Counted from the stretch's first letter, positions 33,902-46,300 are shown. The stretch: 64,000 nucleotides of DNA from Cyclospora cayetanensis (GCF_002999335.1 NW_020312051.1:1-64000); one strand, 5' to 3'. Made by a program: numbers and translations. The notes: generated from the sequence alone by a model not told the origin.

Positions 33902-35200
33902 TTACCGTGAGGAGTGCGGAGGATCACAGTCGCACCACACTCCATACTCATGCGATGCACATGCGACACTACCAAGGAAGGCGTTGCGAGACTGCCAAGA
34001 GCGCTGGACAGTCCAGCAACGCCTTCCGTACAGATGAACGCACCTGTTATTGCGTGCATCTTGTGTGGGTTCGCTTGATACCGCGAGTGTGTCTCCTTTC
34101 TGGTCTTTGTTAGCCCCACTTCGCACAACAGTATGAGCCTCAAGATGTCCATGATTAGGATTTTTCAGAAACGATGCAAGAATTAGGTACCTATACTGCC
34201 TTTCCTGGTCGAAGTCACGCAACGTGGGCCTCCGATACTCCGGACAAGGCGTACAACAAGAAGCATGGATGCTCCGAGATGTTTCTTCTTCATTCACATT
34301 TGGAAGAGAACAAGAAGGCTCAGACTTCCAGCCAGCAGCCGTTGATAAATCAGTCAACGCATAACAGCCCTTCAGATAAGGGGCATCAAAGGAGGCACGC
34401 ACAATCAAATGATCCTCAGTATCGTCCATGGCAGAGACCTCTGAAAGTGCGTCAGAAACGCTGCCATCTGTTGGAAGGGGTCCGGTATCTGTGCTCAAGC
34501 TGACGCTACTGGGCCCGTTGTTTCTGGGAAAGGCGATGGCCTGGGCCAGAGGAGACAGAGCGCTCATGGATTCAACAAGCGAGTAACGATTCAGCCTCCA
34601 TGCTCTAATTGTCCCATGCCTATCAGGGTCTTGCAGTCCATTTGACGCCATTTCCAGTTGGTGTGCCTTGGCCTCTAAGGTGTTCTGGATCTCGAGGACA
34701 CGCCGATGAAACTTTGCAGTTTCTTCACTCCCCTCAGAAATATAATGATTAGCCATTCCTTGAAGTTCACTGACCAGCGCGCTATATTCAGCTTTCACTT
34801 GCTCCCTTCGTAAGAATCGAGCCTTCATTAAGAACTCAAGGTTGGAAAGCCTGTTCTTGACTTCAAATCGCATCCGCATAGTCCTATTCATTGTTTCTAA
34901 TACCCTCCAGTAAAAAGAAGTCAAGGCTATGTCTCCGTGCTTTCGTGCATCGTAAAAATTGATAATAGCTAGTTCACTCTGCAGCATACAAGGCTCTCTC
35001 ATCTCTTGCAGCCTCTCAAGCAAGCACGACCTTAACTTTGCGCCTGAGCTGCATATGACATGATAGCGATAGTCGTCCAGATTGCCAATCACAACTGCCT
35101 TGTGAAGCAAGTACCTACAGTATTCTTGGTCACCTTGAAAGCTTATACCTGTTGAGTTCTTCCAGCTTGTGGATTCTTCCACTGGGGTAGGTCTATCCAT
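33902..35200 (-). CDS. Orphan protein B, paralogue of 9068-10225
   Basis: Single exon. The frame has an ATG at 35269, but the ATG at 35200 (MDRPTPVEES...) is preferred because from it REPC falls at residues 68-71, GDxAL at 89-93 and YxALxxEL at 139-146, exactly as in orphan A (METPISVSG...). The 432-residue product shares Cys28, DDYRYHV, FYWRV and MRMRFE with A, and a C-terminal CWTVQRSWQSRNAFLG block followed by CDC. The middle linker is Ser/Asp/Thr-rich, with an acidic patch near MDDTEDH. Starting at 35269 would add a hydrophobic-basic leader (VLRSFVVFLRIKR), so a membrane-directed longer isoform is conceivable. The family is unknown. Paralogues 24 kb apart in opposite orientation suggest an old duplication with rapid divergence. 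Confidence 0.75.
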   Translation of the reverse strand: MDRPTPVEESTSWKNSTGISFQGDQEYCRYLLHKAVVIGNLDDYRYHVICSSGAKLRSCLLERLQEMREPCMLQSELAIINFYDARKHGDIALTSFYWRVLETMNRTMRMRFEVKNRLSNLEFLMKARFLRREQVKAEYSALVSELQGMANHYISEGSEETAKFHRRVLEIQNTLEAKAHQLEMASNGLQDPDRHGTIRAWRLNRYSLVESMSALSPLAQAIAFPRNNGPSSVSLSTDTGPLPTDGSVSDALSEVSAMDDTEDHLIVRASFDAPYLKGCYALTDLSTAAGWKSEPSCSLPNVNEEETSRSIHASCCTPCPEYRRPTLRDFDQERQYRYLILASFLKNPNHGHLEAHTVVRSGANKDQKGDTLAVSSEPTQDARNNRCVHLYGRRCWTVQRSWQSRNAFLGSVACASHEYGVWCDCDPPHSSR

Positions 35201-37214
35201 CTTTGTCCTTTTGATGCGTAGAAATACCACGAACGAACGAAGCACCTTAACGCAACAAGATAAGCGCACAAAAGGAGTACCATAGCCTTGGCATCATTTT
35301 ACTGCTGCTTATAAAATAAAATCAATGCACCCATGCCTCTGAAGTTTGATTCACGGGGGTCCTGCCGGAAGGCGCAGTATTCTGCCCGGTTTCGCGTACC
35401 TGGCGAATGTATAACTATGCAAAGACACACGGATATAATACGGCCCGACGATGTCTTTCGAGATAAAAAATATCAGACATGTGGACGGAAAGAAGACCAT
35501 ATCTTTTAGGCGATAAATCATAAGGCCCGATGTGGACACCTACAAGCGGGCTAAGGCAATTTGGCCGAATCACGGGACCTTCCCCATAGAGTAGGTCATG
35601 CTTGAAATATTGTACAGTTCAGGTAGTATCTACTGTAGGTAAGACAAAAAATAGTGGCATACAGAAGCCTGTCGAGATTTCGGCGATAAGGACTCTACTT
35701 TGAAGTAGCCAATCGAACCGGTAGGTGGCAGTGGGCTCGTGGCTGTTAATCACACAGATATACCTCGCTACATCCTCTATTTATTGAATCTACAGAGCGC
35801 TACTTAAAAAGCCTACTTCAGTATATTTATGGCTTTGCCTGTCTATTCCAAAATGTGCAACAAGGTAGCCGCCCAAGATGGGAAGGCTACCCATGGCAGG
35901 CAATCGCCTACACTACTTTGGCCACAGTTGGCACATGAAGTCCAAGGATGGCTTCATTAGGCCAAAGGGGTAACTCAGAGGATATTTTGGACTTATGAGC
36001 TAAGACAACTGGAAGATCTATAGGTTTAATCGCCTGCTATGTTGAAGAGTTTGCTCAAGACAGTCGACTTTGGCTCAGGTCACTCTTACCTTCGCAGGAG
36101 CAACGAGGCTAAACGATTCGCTTTCGCTTCACGGATAGTATTGCAAAACATCATTAACACAACTAATGTGTTGCAGTAATTAGGGTTCTACGACCTGAGA
36201 AGATTAAATGGCCATTATTTCCCAGGTTTATGCTGTTTGCCTCACCAGGTGCTTCTTGCTTTGCCTTGTGCGTCGCTACTGCTCGTGCTACCCGGACTAC
36301 AACTCAGTACTCTTTGCATACTATTTCCTGTATAGCCAAACCTAAGCTCTAACGACTGCCGAGCAATAGTGGGCCGACAGTGAAGCAGAAGTTCCCCTTT
36401 GGATATGCTTCAAATTGCCAAAGTGTGCCTCCAAGACAATGTTGCAGACTTAGAGTAGCCTCTATGGCGAACAATCTCGCACTCCCATGGGGTCTCATGA
36501 AGTGAAGTCTCAGTGTTCCTCAGCACGATACGTTGAGTTTCGTGGAATAGTCAAGGAAGCTCCGTTTGGCAGCATGAGACCGCATTACAAGAGATCACGA
36601 TTCAGATATACGAGCTTGAGTATACAGTTGAGGTTTGCATCTCGAAGCAACATGAATCGAGCCAGGCGAGGAGAAAGCTGTCGAGTTGCCCCAAATGTGT
36701 TACAGCCAAACGTAATAAAAATGTAAAGACTGTATGGGCAGCTAATCTATAAAACTGATTATACCCGATGTCGCATAGACTGGTAAGCAGAAGCGCACTT
36801 GTATGGCCGGCATTCTTCCAAGGCAGTAGCCTTTGCTGGCTGGGCTTGCATGAGACATGCCCAGTAGCTCAAGTTACTGCTGCTGCTTTGAAGTAGACGG
36901 CTCTGGGTTGGAGTGAGTATTTTCTGTTGCAGCGTATAGTGAGCAAGATCACCATCCATGCACATGAATTTCTTAGTTAGGTCGTGCATGGATGTTTTTT
37001 TAGGGAGAGATATGGGTTGGCGAAGATACCAAGCTCTTCACACGCATGCATGAGGGAACTAGAGACTTCAGAAGGCTCTGTCAGTAAACGCACCCCACTG
37101 TCTAATTAACGTAGACCTAAGTTTACTGTTAATAACATAGAAATCCTGAATGGGCCAATGATAGTTCCCTGCTTTCTTGGAGGCCACATTTGTCTTTGAT
37201 ATCAATATTTCAAA
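35201..37214. other. Gene-poor stretch
   Basis: The 5' flank of orphan gene B followed by about 1.9 kb without a convincing frame. The largest frames (36487-36726 plus, 36759-36989 minus) are under 80 codons and motif-free. Confidence 0.4.
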
Positions 37215-37850
37215 CCCCTCTCGGGGTTTGGAATATTCGTCTAATCACAGAATCACTGAAGTGTGGAAACCTACCTCTGTATAGGGGTAACATTGGTGCA
37301 CTTTGAACGATTTAAATGCCTGCATGAATCCTTGCAGGTAAATTATAATGTGCATTTATTGACAAGCATCATCCGTTTACCATGCAGAGGAAGCCTATAC
37401 GCACAGCTTTGCAAATTGGAGACACGTTACCTGCTCCAGAAGAGTTCCCCATTCAAATGCAGACCATCTCAATTGATGCAGCATATACAATACTAGTAGT
37501 CCGAGCTTTGGGAATGCAGACCAACATGTTGCAGCCGCTCTAGATTGAGAGCACTAACGCAACTCCTTTGGGAAGCTAAAAGGGGAGACAGCTATACTTT
37601 TTCTGTAGTCAAAACACGTGCAATATCTTCCTTCGCACCAAAAGGCATGATAGTCTTCTGACCTTATGGCAAATCAGAAGAAAGATCTTGCATACACTGA
37701 GAACCGCACGGCGCAGCCGTCACACTAGTCAACCCTTGTAAATTGGAAACGAATAGATTTCTCCTAACACTCCGAGCAACGGATGTCTTGTTCATGATTT
37801 CGTTTGCTTTTGAGGGCATAAACCTGCCCGGTCCTGCTATTGGACGGCGT
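37215..37850. repeat. Diverged repeat unit, copy 2 (pair with 32.4-33.1 kb)
   Basis: Second member of the direct repeat pair, with the same ordered anchors as copy 1 but more damaged minus-strand frames: a stop codon splits the GQKTIMPFGAK block. It directly abuts the gypsy-type element that follows, so nested or neighbouring insertions are likely. Confidence 0.6.
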
Positions 37851-38099
37851 GACTTGGAGTGCTCTCTCCCGCCACTCGCACAATTTGGAGCGTTACTTGG
37901 GAAGCCAACCCAAGCTGACCAGCATGGCTGGACTTCGAAGAACGTCACATTATACCGAAGGTTTCCGTGGAGATACAGCTGACTACGAATTTAATGGAGC
38001 CTTAGTAGATAGGGATTGTTTTAGAAAAGAGCTTCTCTTACCCCTGCCCGCGACCCCGGATTTTCCGACAGGAGAGGAGAGGTGCAGCTAGGCTGCGGG

Positions 38100-38290
38100 C
38101 TGTTGAACACTCTAGGGACTCCAAGCACTTGCAGATAACTGCACATGACTTCTAAAGCACAAACATACAACATCGCATCTTCTTCTGTAGACCGAATCAG
38201 TACTCAGCATGATATACCGTATCAGAAAGGACAAAGCAACACATTAGTCAATTCTTTACGGTCAGAAACATACAATTACCCTACTACAAG
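38100..38290 (-). repeat. Probable 3' LTR remnant of copy 1
   Basis: Shares an ordered set of short motifs (an ACATACAACATCGC-type box, then a GTCAATTCT-type box about 100 nt on) with the stretches at 42.4, 49.0, 59.0 and 63.6 kb. Ends and target-site duplications are not discernible by eye. Confidence 0.35.
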
Positions 38291-41200
38291 AACTTTTTGA
38301 TCGTAGCTTAGCATGCTACATCCTAATCTGCCATCTCAAAAGCACATGTTTTCCTGTTCTCGTCCCTGTGCTTCGAAATCGAGCGCACGCAGAACAGTGG
38401 AAAAGTTCCAACACTACATCCACCCCTGAAATTACCCGAAAGTCGGAAACGTTGCAAATGGGAAAAGCAAAGGGTACACTTAACCGGTAAGGAAAAGTCA
38501 AGCGGGAGAAACGCACACGATATTCAACAACAAACAAGGAAAAAAGCAACTCGGCTGCAACAGCGTGATTGCTTGCTGGTGTCGGAGCGCTGTTAAGTGT
38601 GAGCCTCCCGCTACTATAAAACAGAGAACAAGCAAATATGTAGAGGGAATCAAAACACAAACTAACACAGCAGTGCCTCCCGCGCCTGGTAATACAATGT
38701 CTGCATGCAAATACCGCCGGTACACGCACCACAGACGATATCAAAGCCCCCAAAGTATAATGAAGTGTGTTGGGAAGACACACCTGAGAGTGCCTGCAAA
38801 TCTTAGCGTATAGCACAACTTAGCAGTGATAATACGTTTTATTTTAGCAATCCCCATAAATCGACTTTGCTATTTTAGGCAGAGCATGCGCTGAGGAAGT
38901 ACAAGTACCACGGAACGGAAGGAAAGATCTCCATGGCGACCAGCGTTTTGAACCAAAAGGAGCCCAATATTTCCCCGTTTAGCAATGATGCCCCAACTGT
39001 TTTCCTTCAGCCACTGATGCTGAGGTTACTTACTTCATTTAACTACAGGGCTTTCGTATAGTGTTCCCGCTGCACCCAATATTCCTGGAGCCCATGCCTT
39101 GTACGTCTACTTGGAGATCCTCCGCATCCATATGGATTGATTTCCTGCGCGCGGCATGTTTGGTGTACAATTTGTGAAGTCTGAAAGCTCTCGATGGAGC
39201 CGATGTTGATAGTCTCTGTGGCATCTCCAACTTTCAGGAAAATTAGTGAAGTAAGAAAAAGCCTACGACCATGTTAGTGATGCCCTCAAAATGCCTCATT
39301 GTGAATCATAACTGCAGGAGGCGCAAAAGCCTGTGAAGAATTCCAGGGTTATCAAAGGCGTGAGAGCTGTATCGCAGGTGCATTGACGACAAATGCTCCG
39401 TCTGGATAGTAAGTTTACGCCAAAAAAATTAGTGTCAGCATTTACCGCTTTGAGTTGCCTTTCCTCCACGAGATGCTACTCTTCCGTTATAGCAAAACGC
39501 TCACACCGACAAAGAATATGATTGTTTAAAGGACGTGCAGCCGGTTGGAAGGGAGTAGGACACACCACTCTATCGACTGCATTGGTTGTTGAGGAAAATG
39601 TCACTTAACATCTGCAGGCCCAGGGGTAGGAGGAGCTGGAGGCAGCTGATGAGCGTCAATGCTGTGACATCAGCCTTCTCTGTTCAGATCGTAAGCTGCA
39701 TATTTTCAAAGGCAGAAGCCAGAAGAAGCAGTGATCCGACCAAACTCAGTTACACGATGTAAGCCCATATGGCTGCTCAAAGTCCTTGCGGGTGTGCAAA
39801 GGTAAAAGCAGCTCCTGATCGCTTCCATTAAGGGGTTTGACTCAATTCCTGCATCCTAAAAGCAAAAGTTTGGTATGAAAAGCTGTTATCGTGAAATAAG
39901 GACACTCGCGTGCATTGACATTCCACTGCGTGTCTCGCAACAGCTACAGCGCACACCCTAGGTGCTTTAGGTGCTCACGAACCTTCCTGCTAAGCACTAT
40001 GGCGCTGCCCACGTAGACAGCGATCTAGCTTCTAGTAGCAACCTCATAGACCTCCGATTACCCCTACGCGTCAGTATAGATGCGGCGCTAACAAATTCAA
40101 AGTGCATGCAGTTACATCTTAGTGGAACGCCGTTTTGAGGCTGTCATCAAGGTGAATGGAAGCCTGTTAAGGTAAACTGTAAGAAAGCGTCTGCTATGTC
40201 GAATGTCGAAAAAACTCTGACTCTGCGTAATTTGCCAAGCATTTTTCCAACAAGAAGCATCGATAATTTTTGGTTCTTACTGATCTTGTTCAGAAGCTTG
40301 ATGCTAAGCCAACAGCGCCACCTTGGTCTTCTGGGCAACAGCAACGGGTTTTCCCCAAGGCGCTGCTCGATTCCTAAGCGTTGCCTCTTGCCAGCAGATT
40401 ATATGCCTGCTCCTCAACCTCACCTTCATGCATGGGGAGTACTCAATACCGCGAAAGGTATCAGCGGCTGGCTTGGAGATCAGCTCAATAAGGTGCACTG
40501 AACGATAAACATCTTGCCAGCTTGTAATAAATTGCTGGCCAGTTTGCTGGAAATTCGCCCTTAGGTAGCACCGCTACGAGATTTCTCTCGATGTTTACGT
40601 ATTTTAGCTATGCACGAACTCAAATTCCTTTTAAAGATCCAGTCGTTGAGCAGCTAAGACGGATGGCACGCTCAAAGCTGTCGTCTCTTTCCGCACTGCC
40701 GAGCCGCCCACACCAGCACTCGGCCTGACCTTTTTGAGCTACTGACATTTCCCCGCTCACCATGCATTTTAATTGACATTGTCGAGGACACCAAGAGTTG
40801 CCTGTTCATGGCGCTTGCCGGCACACTAAGCACCTCCTTCCCCAGCTGTAGCCGTATGTGTGCTCTTTTTAGGGTCGTCCATGGCATACCTGGGCTTAAG
40901 TCATTACTCATGGACCCAATATGGATGTCTCGGAGCACGCTGATAAGATGCGATGTCGATTCAAAGTGGCCTTTAGCTTCGGCAGACTATCCAATCCTTG
41001 CGTTCTGCCACTAGCTGGAAACCTGAGTCTTCGGTACCCAGATTGCACTTCTGCGCCGTCTCCTCAGACAGCAGATCCACTTAACATTCAGTAACGCTAG
41101 CAATTTTCGACCAATAGGGTACAGCTGTATCAGTGCATGATAACCTTGAAGTGTGTTTCTAACGGCGGATCTACGGGCTGTGGCTTTCTTCCCTGTGCCA

Positions 41201-42359
41201 CAGCCTGCATGGGAGCTGTTACCTAAAGTGCCTCCTTTATTCTCCAAGCCTACTGACTCTATTGGGGCCAATCGCTTTTTCGAGCTGATTGGCGTTTTCC
41301 AGGCTTTTGCAGCTCCGATTAAGATGGCCCTATCTATTATACTAAAAGCATGTGCGTTGTTAGGAGGATGTATGGGATTGCGGAAGTGCTAGACGTCCCC
41401 GTGACTTTCTTTTATCGTTGATCCAAGACTGTAGAGTAGACCAACTACCACAGCCCCGAAGTCTATTAGTTCTAACCACATAGCTTTTCCTTCTCGCCAA
41501 AAGGGTGCAGGGGCTGCGCTCATTTGCTCCTGAATCTTCACGTAGTCGATAACTAGCTGAAGCCTCAATCCTGTTGATAACTTGTCAAGTCGCTGCTCAT
41601 CCTCCGACCACCTGATATGATACGTCGAGGTCTGATATGCACCACTGATAAAGCATTCGTATTTCTCGATCGGCCCACCTGTTGATGAATGAAACTGGTT
41701 CAGCTTTTCGAGTTATCCTAGATTTCGTTTTTAATCATGCATAAACCGATGAGTCAGGGCCTGTATGAAGGCGTGAACTGTAATAATCCATGCTGGCAGA
41801 TCACTTCCTTTATATGCATAAAGCCACTTGAGATGCTTCTCCTTTGAATAAACATGTTGCGCATTGCACTTGTTTCTCTTCTTGCGAGAGTACAAAGCAA
41901 GGCACATCTGCCATAAGCTGCTGAAATCTCTGGATACCTGCGTGTTTGCCGTTATAAGTTTCTAGCAGGCATACCCTAGCCGAAGCATCGACAAACACAC
42001 TTTTATCAGCTGTTCAATCATTTATTCTTATCATCTGAGGATCTAGTGCGTAGACGCTAACTTGTAAGCTTGCCTTTGCCGCACCCAACTGTACTACAGT
42101 CAACTCCTACCACCTGAGGCTTTTCAGACTGTTGCCGCCCCAAAATCAGCTTGCTGAATGACTGAAGAACCTTGTCGAAACGAGGAAATGGGTGTAGGGA
42201 AATCTGACATCCCACTGCATCCCCAGTCAGTCGATGGGCGGGGAACTCGGTGGATCGAACCATGCGGTGCTAACAACTATACCAGGCCCTTTAAGCTCTC
42301 CGCTTTGCAGGTCTCAGAATTTCTGACATGAGGGGAGAGGTACAACAAGGGTGAGCGTA

Positions 42360-42560
42360 GGTGCACCCTCTATGCAGTCCAAGTATATACAGCTCGGGAC
42401 ATACATCTTCTAGCGCCTACGCTCACGACACTGCCTCTTCTCGTGGTAAGCTAACAGACCAAATAGTCAATTAACTAATTCTTAGTCGAGCCTAACTAGT
42501 TTAATGGGAATTGTTCAAGTGTAGGTTAGCCTGCTACAGTTCACATCCAAAGCGACGCTA
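42360..42560 (-). repeat. Probable 5' LTR remnant of copy 1
   Basis: Carries TGCACCCTCTATGCAGTCC, matched at about 63530 by TGCACCCTATATGCACTCC. It is followed by AGTCAATTAACTAATTCTTAG, resembling the CAGTTCTATACTAATTCC region of copy 2. Position and orientation suit the upstream LTR of a minus-strand element. Confidence 0.4.
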
Positions 42561-43360
42561 CACAATAGTGCGCGAGCTCTGCAGCGGGACGCAAACAACG
42601 CATACCAGGCTGAATTAGCTTGCTAATATCACGGATCCCCAAATGTGGCCTCCTCGTCTCAATAAAAATGCCTATGCATGGACTGCTGTCAGGCACCATA
42701 GAAATAGAAGATTAGGTTTTAATCGTGCCATTCGCACCAGACTATACCAAACATACCACAATTATATTGCTTAATGCTTAATGTTGCTAAGCGATGTTGA
42801 GGCAGAAGGCTTGTGTAACGGGGAATTTTTGTTACTCATCGTACATGGTTTGGTCAGTACCACCTTCCCACCACGTTGCCGGCTACCCAGCGGACGCAAA
42901 ACCATCCTTGTCCCGCCCCAACAACACATGAAATAGCAATTTCACTTATTAAAGGCGGGAATTGTGCTATTCTATCATAGGTACACGCCGTCTCACACTT
43001 GGCAAAGCCCTTGGTGCGGGCACCCTTCGTGTAGTTGAGGAAGAATTTGGGGAGTTCGGGTGGTTGGTTGGGGGGCTGGCCGCCTGACGCGAGGACCTGC
43101 GGCCTTCGTCTTACGGTTTACTATATTATTCAAGCTTCTTTTTGTTCTAAATCAGATCGTTCATTTCTGTGAGCCTGCCCACCCCAGGCTGTATGTACGA
43201 GGCATTGTGGACCACTCGGACCTAAAGAACTCCCGGCCGTCCCCTCCTTCGGTGCTTGTGGTAGCTCTCTCTAGAGAAGCTCCGTTTCCTTCGTTGTGTG
43301 ACTTCGCGAGGAAGTGCCTGTCCTACCGACCTCCTCCATACGCGGAGCAACTCGCAAAAA
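42561..43360. other. 5' flank of RPA1
   Basis: No independent gene is supported. A protein-like plus-strand frame (about 43130-43470) overlaps the proposed RPA1 first exon in another frame. It may be 5' UTR or an unrecognised upstream exon. Promoter elements of RPA1 should lie here. Confidence 0.35.
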
Positions 43361-46300
43361 ATGCTGGACTCCAGCCCCTCCGGCTCTTCCGAGTATGGAA
43401 ATTAAGGGCATACATATGCCGGCCATCCCTTCCGCATTCCTCTACAAATTGCAGAGCTATGGCAGTCTGATGCATTGATATCGATGTGCGCACAGGCGAT
43501 ACTTGAGCATTGGCTCTCTTAATCCGTACGTGCATCGGTGGCAAATCAAGGCCCGAGTGGTTGACAAGAGCCCTTTGCAGACTACAAAGAACAACAGCAG
43601 GTTCTTTCATGTTGATATCACGGACTCTGCAGTACGTCCCCACATGTAAACTCAGGAGCAGCTCCCGATACCCTGAGGCCTTTAGCACACAATACGCGAT
43701 GTAATTTCAAACAGGATTTGGCTTTTGCGCAATGCGTCCTAGGGAGATATAATCAGAGCTAAATTTTGGAGCGACGCCGCAGAAAAGTGGCATGGTGCCC
43801 TGGAGAAGGGCAAGGTCAGTATTTCACATTGTTTGCTAACAGCAGTTACACACCATAGCAGCCTCGTGTTTTGTGTTGCTTCTATGTGAACATCCTGGCG
43901 AGTAATATGAGCTTCTTCTTTGGCTGCGCACTTCTCAGGTCTACTGCTTCTCTCGAGGGAGAGTCAATGTAGCGAACAAACGATTTTCAACGTTGAATAA
44001 CAACTATGAGCTCTCCTTCTCTGCTGATGCAGACATAAATCCAGCTGATGATGACGGGTCGATCCACGTCCAAAGAAGGTAGGGCTCAAGGATTTATGCT
44101 TCTTTGTGAGCAATTGGAGTACTGGGAATCTGAATATATTCCTGTATAGCAGCTTGATCAGGGTATGTAAGCATCTGTCGCGAGTGCCTACAGGCTTTTC
44201 GGCTTGTGGGTTTAACGTGTGTGTGGCATATGCAGCTTGTGCTCGATGCCCCTCCGCAACATTTTCAACTCTACTAGGGAATGCCCCTTCCCCACCGACG
44301 TGCTGGCCGTTGTTATTGAGGCTCAGGTTGGTTAAGCTCCGATGTCGAGACAGCAGCAGCCACCGGAAAAAAGACAGGGAGCATTCGTTCTTAGAATTGA
44401 ATGTTTCTGGGAAAGGGGCAAGGCTTGGGCTTCTGTTTTCAGCCTGTGTCCTCGGTTACGGCACGGAGCAGCGGCGAGGAGCTCAAGCGTCGTGTGCTGC
44501 GAGTTCGAGACAAATCACAGATGGAGATGGAGATCAGTCTGTGGGGAGAACAGGTACTGGATCGAGCAGTGGGCTGCCTTCTGGCCCCGTCTTGTATGTT
44601 CTCCAGTGCATTATCTTTTCTCTAGCTTTGGTGCATTCTCTTGCCTTGAGGTCTCCTGATTTCCTGTCGTTTCCGCTATCTCAGCTTCCTCTCCCAAACG
44701 CCTTTATTGCGTCTCAGCCTTCGTTAGACTCTGCTGCTCCCACAGGTTGACTGTATTACCGAGACCGCAGCCCTCCCTCAGGTTTACGGCCTTACAGGGC
44801 TCAACATCCGAGACTGGAGGGGAGCTCGAAGCGCGAGCAGCACCAAGTCTACCCAAATAATCAAGGCTGGCAGTGGCCTCCTTCAGCCGGAGGAAGAAAC
44901 CGCAGCAGCGGAGATGCTGCAGTGGTACACAACGGTAAGCTGCGGCTGTTGCGCGGGCGGGAAGTGCGTGATGTTGCCATGCTGCATCGAAGCGGGGACG
45001 CATATTGGCGGCAATGATCAGATTGCTGATTTGTAGCTTTCAGTCCTAATGATGCGTTCTGCAGACGGGCAGCAGTCTTTCCTTCCTGAGCATGTCAAGA
45101 GCGGGCTCCACTGGTGAGGGGGCTGCTAACGATCGAAAGCCCGTGCAGGAACAGAGTATTAAGGACATTAAGGACAGGAACGAAGTAAGGCGCTTGAGAG
45201 CGGCAGCTGCCCTCCACCCTTTCTTGTCTTCCGCGCGCAGGGTTCGAGCAACTGCGCAACGTCTGTAGAGTTGGATTGCCGTTGCAGCGGCTGGGCGCCT
45301 GTTTTCGGTGCCTGTTGTGTTGCAGCCAGGAGTGTTTGCCTTCGTTGGTCAAGTTCGGAGGGTGTACTGGAAGCCACGGCAGCAGCAGCAGCAACAGCAA
45401 CAGCAACAACAGGACATCTATGCATACGCAGCCTGCCCCACGTGCAGGAAAAAGCTGCATGAGGCGTCCAGCACCGAGTTTTCTTGTTATCCTTGCAACA
45501 TCAATCACGTACGGTAGTCTGCAAAGTTTTTCACGGCAACTGCTGTGCCTGCTTTTGTATGCTGCTGCCCCAGCCGCAATAGGTGCAGCATGCACATGTG
45601 GCAGCTGCAGCAGCGTGTCTGCTTTTGCTGCAGGTGTCCCCTGATTGGCGGTATATGCTGCTCGCCTCGTTCATCGACTCTACAGGGTCGCTCAGCTGCA
45701 GATGTTTTGCAGACATGGGTGCTCTGCTGTTAGGTTGCTGCTTCTTCTGCTCTCTCCCACTGTCACATGAGTCTCTTGGACTTGTAGAGATGCTGCGCTG
45801 CATGATCAATACGCCTTTGCTGGGGAGCGTGCCGGCTAGTATTGGTAGGTGACTGTTGTTCAGGGCAAGCTTTGCTGGGCTCCCCTGCTTCGGAAGTACG
45901 ACGTTGGGATTCTGAAAAGAAGCAGACTTTCTTTGATTGGCATTCCATTTTGAAGGTTCGTCGCAAGACGCAGTCTGGAGGCAGTAAGGATCTATAGGCT
46001 GTGCTTGCCCAAGGAACCCCCTGTAGTGCTCTACCCTGCAGTTCAGCTCTTAAAATATTCATCTGCGCTTTTCCTTTGCAGAGTCACTTTCGAGTGATGG
46101 TCAGGGCAGAGTTGGATAACTACAACGGAGAGCAACGGATGCGCTACACTGCCCTTCGAGTGGAGGCTTTGGATGCCCACAGCCTGGCGATGCTGCTGCA
46201 CCAGCAGCTCAAAGTTGCAGTAAGCTGCACTGCGCCTTCCCCTGGCTTCGGAATCTCTGGAAAGGCTGCGTACTGGGGTATCAGAGAAAACGAAGGGGGA

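Larger units (their letters stand above)
38100..42560 (-). mobile_element. Decayed Ty3/gypsy-type LTR retroelement, copy 1
   Basis: A minus-strand reverse-transcriptase segment is recognisable: a fingers/palm part at about 40300-40160 (FSTFDIADAFLQFTL) and, downstream in another frame at about 40036-39959, IAVYVGSAIVLS followed by VREHLKHLG. This sits at the position of the catalytic YxDD motif, here YVGS. An RNase H-like start (DFEQPYGLTS) follows near 39760-39790. At about 38770-38690 a His/Cys arrangement ending CRHC matches the same place in copy 2 and suggests an integrase zinc-binding remnant. Flanking AT-rich sequences at about 38100-38290 and 42360-42560 share motifs and could be the 3' and 5' LTRs. 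Frames are broken throughout, so the element is dead. Chromovirus-like LTR elements are known from Eimeria genomes. Confidence 0.7.

Noticed and set aside
42230..42262. tRNA-like GATCGAACC box in the retroelement
   Set aside because: No cloverleaf could be built around it, and the same place in copy 2 has diverged.
45788..45828. An additional RPA1 exon (DAALHDQYAFAGE)
   Set aside because: It would leave an intron of about 35 nt before the next exon. Joining 45718 directly to 45864 closes the phase and gives a better DBD-C match (FADMGQALLGSPASEV).
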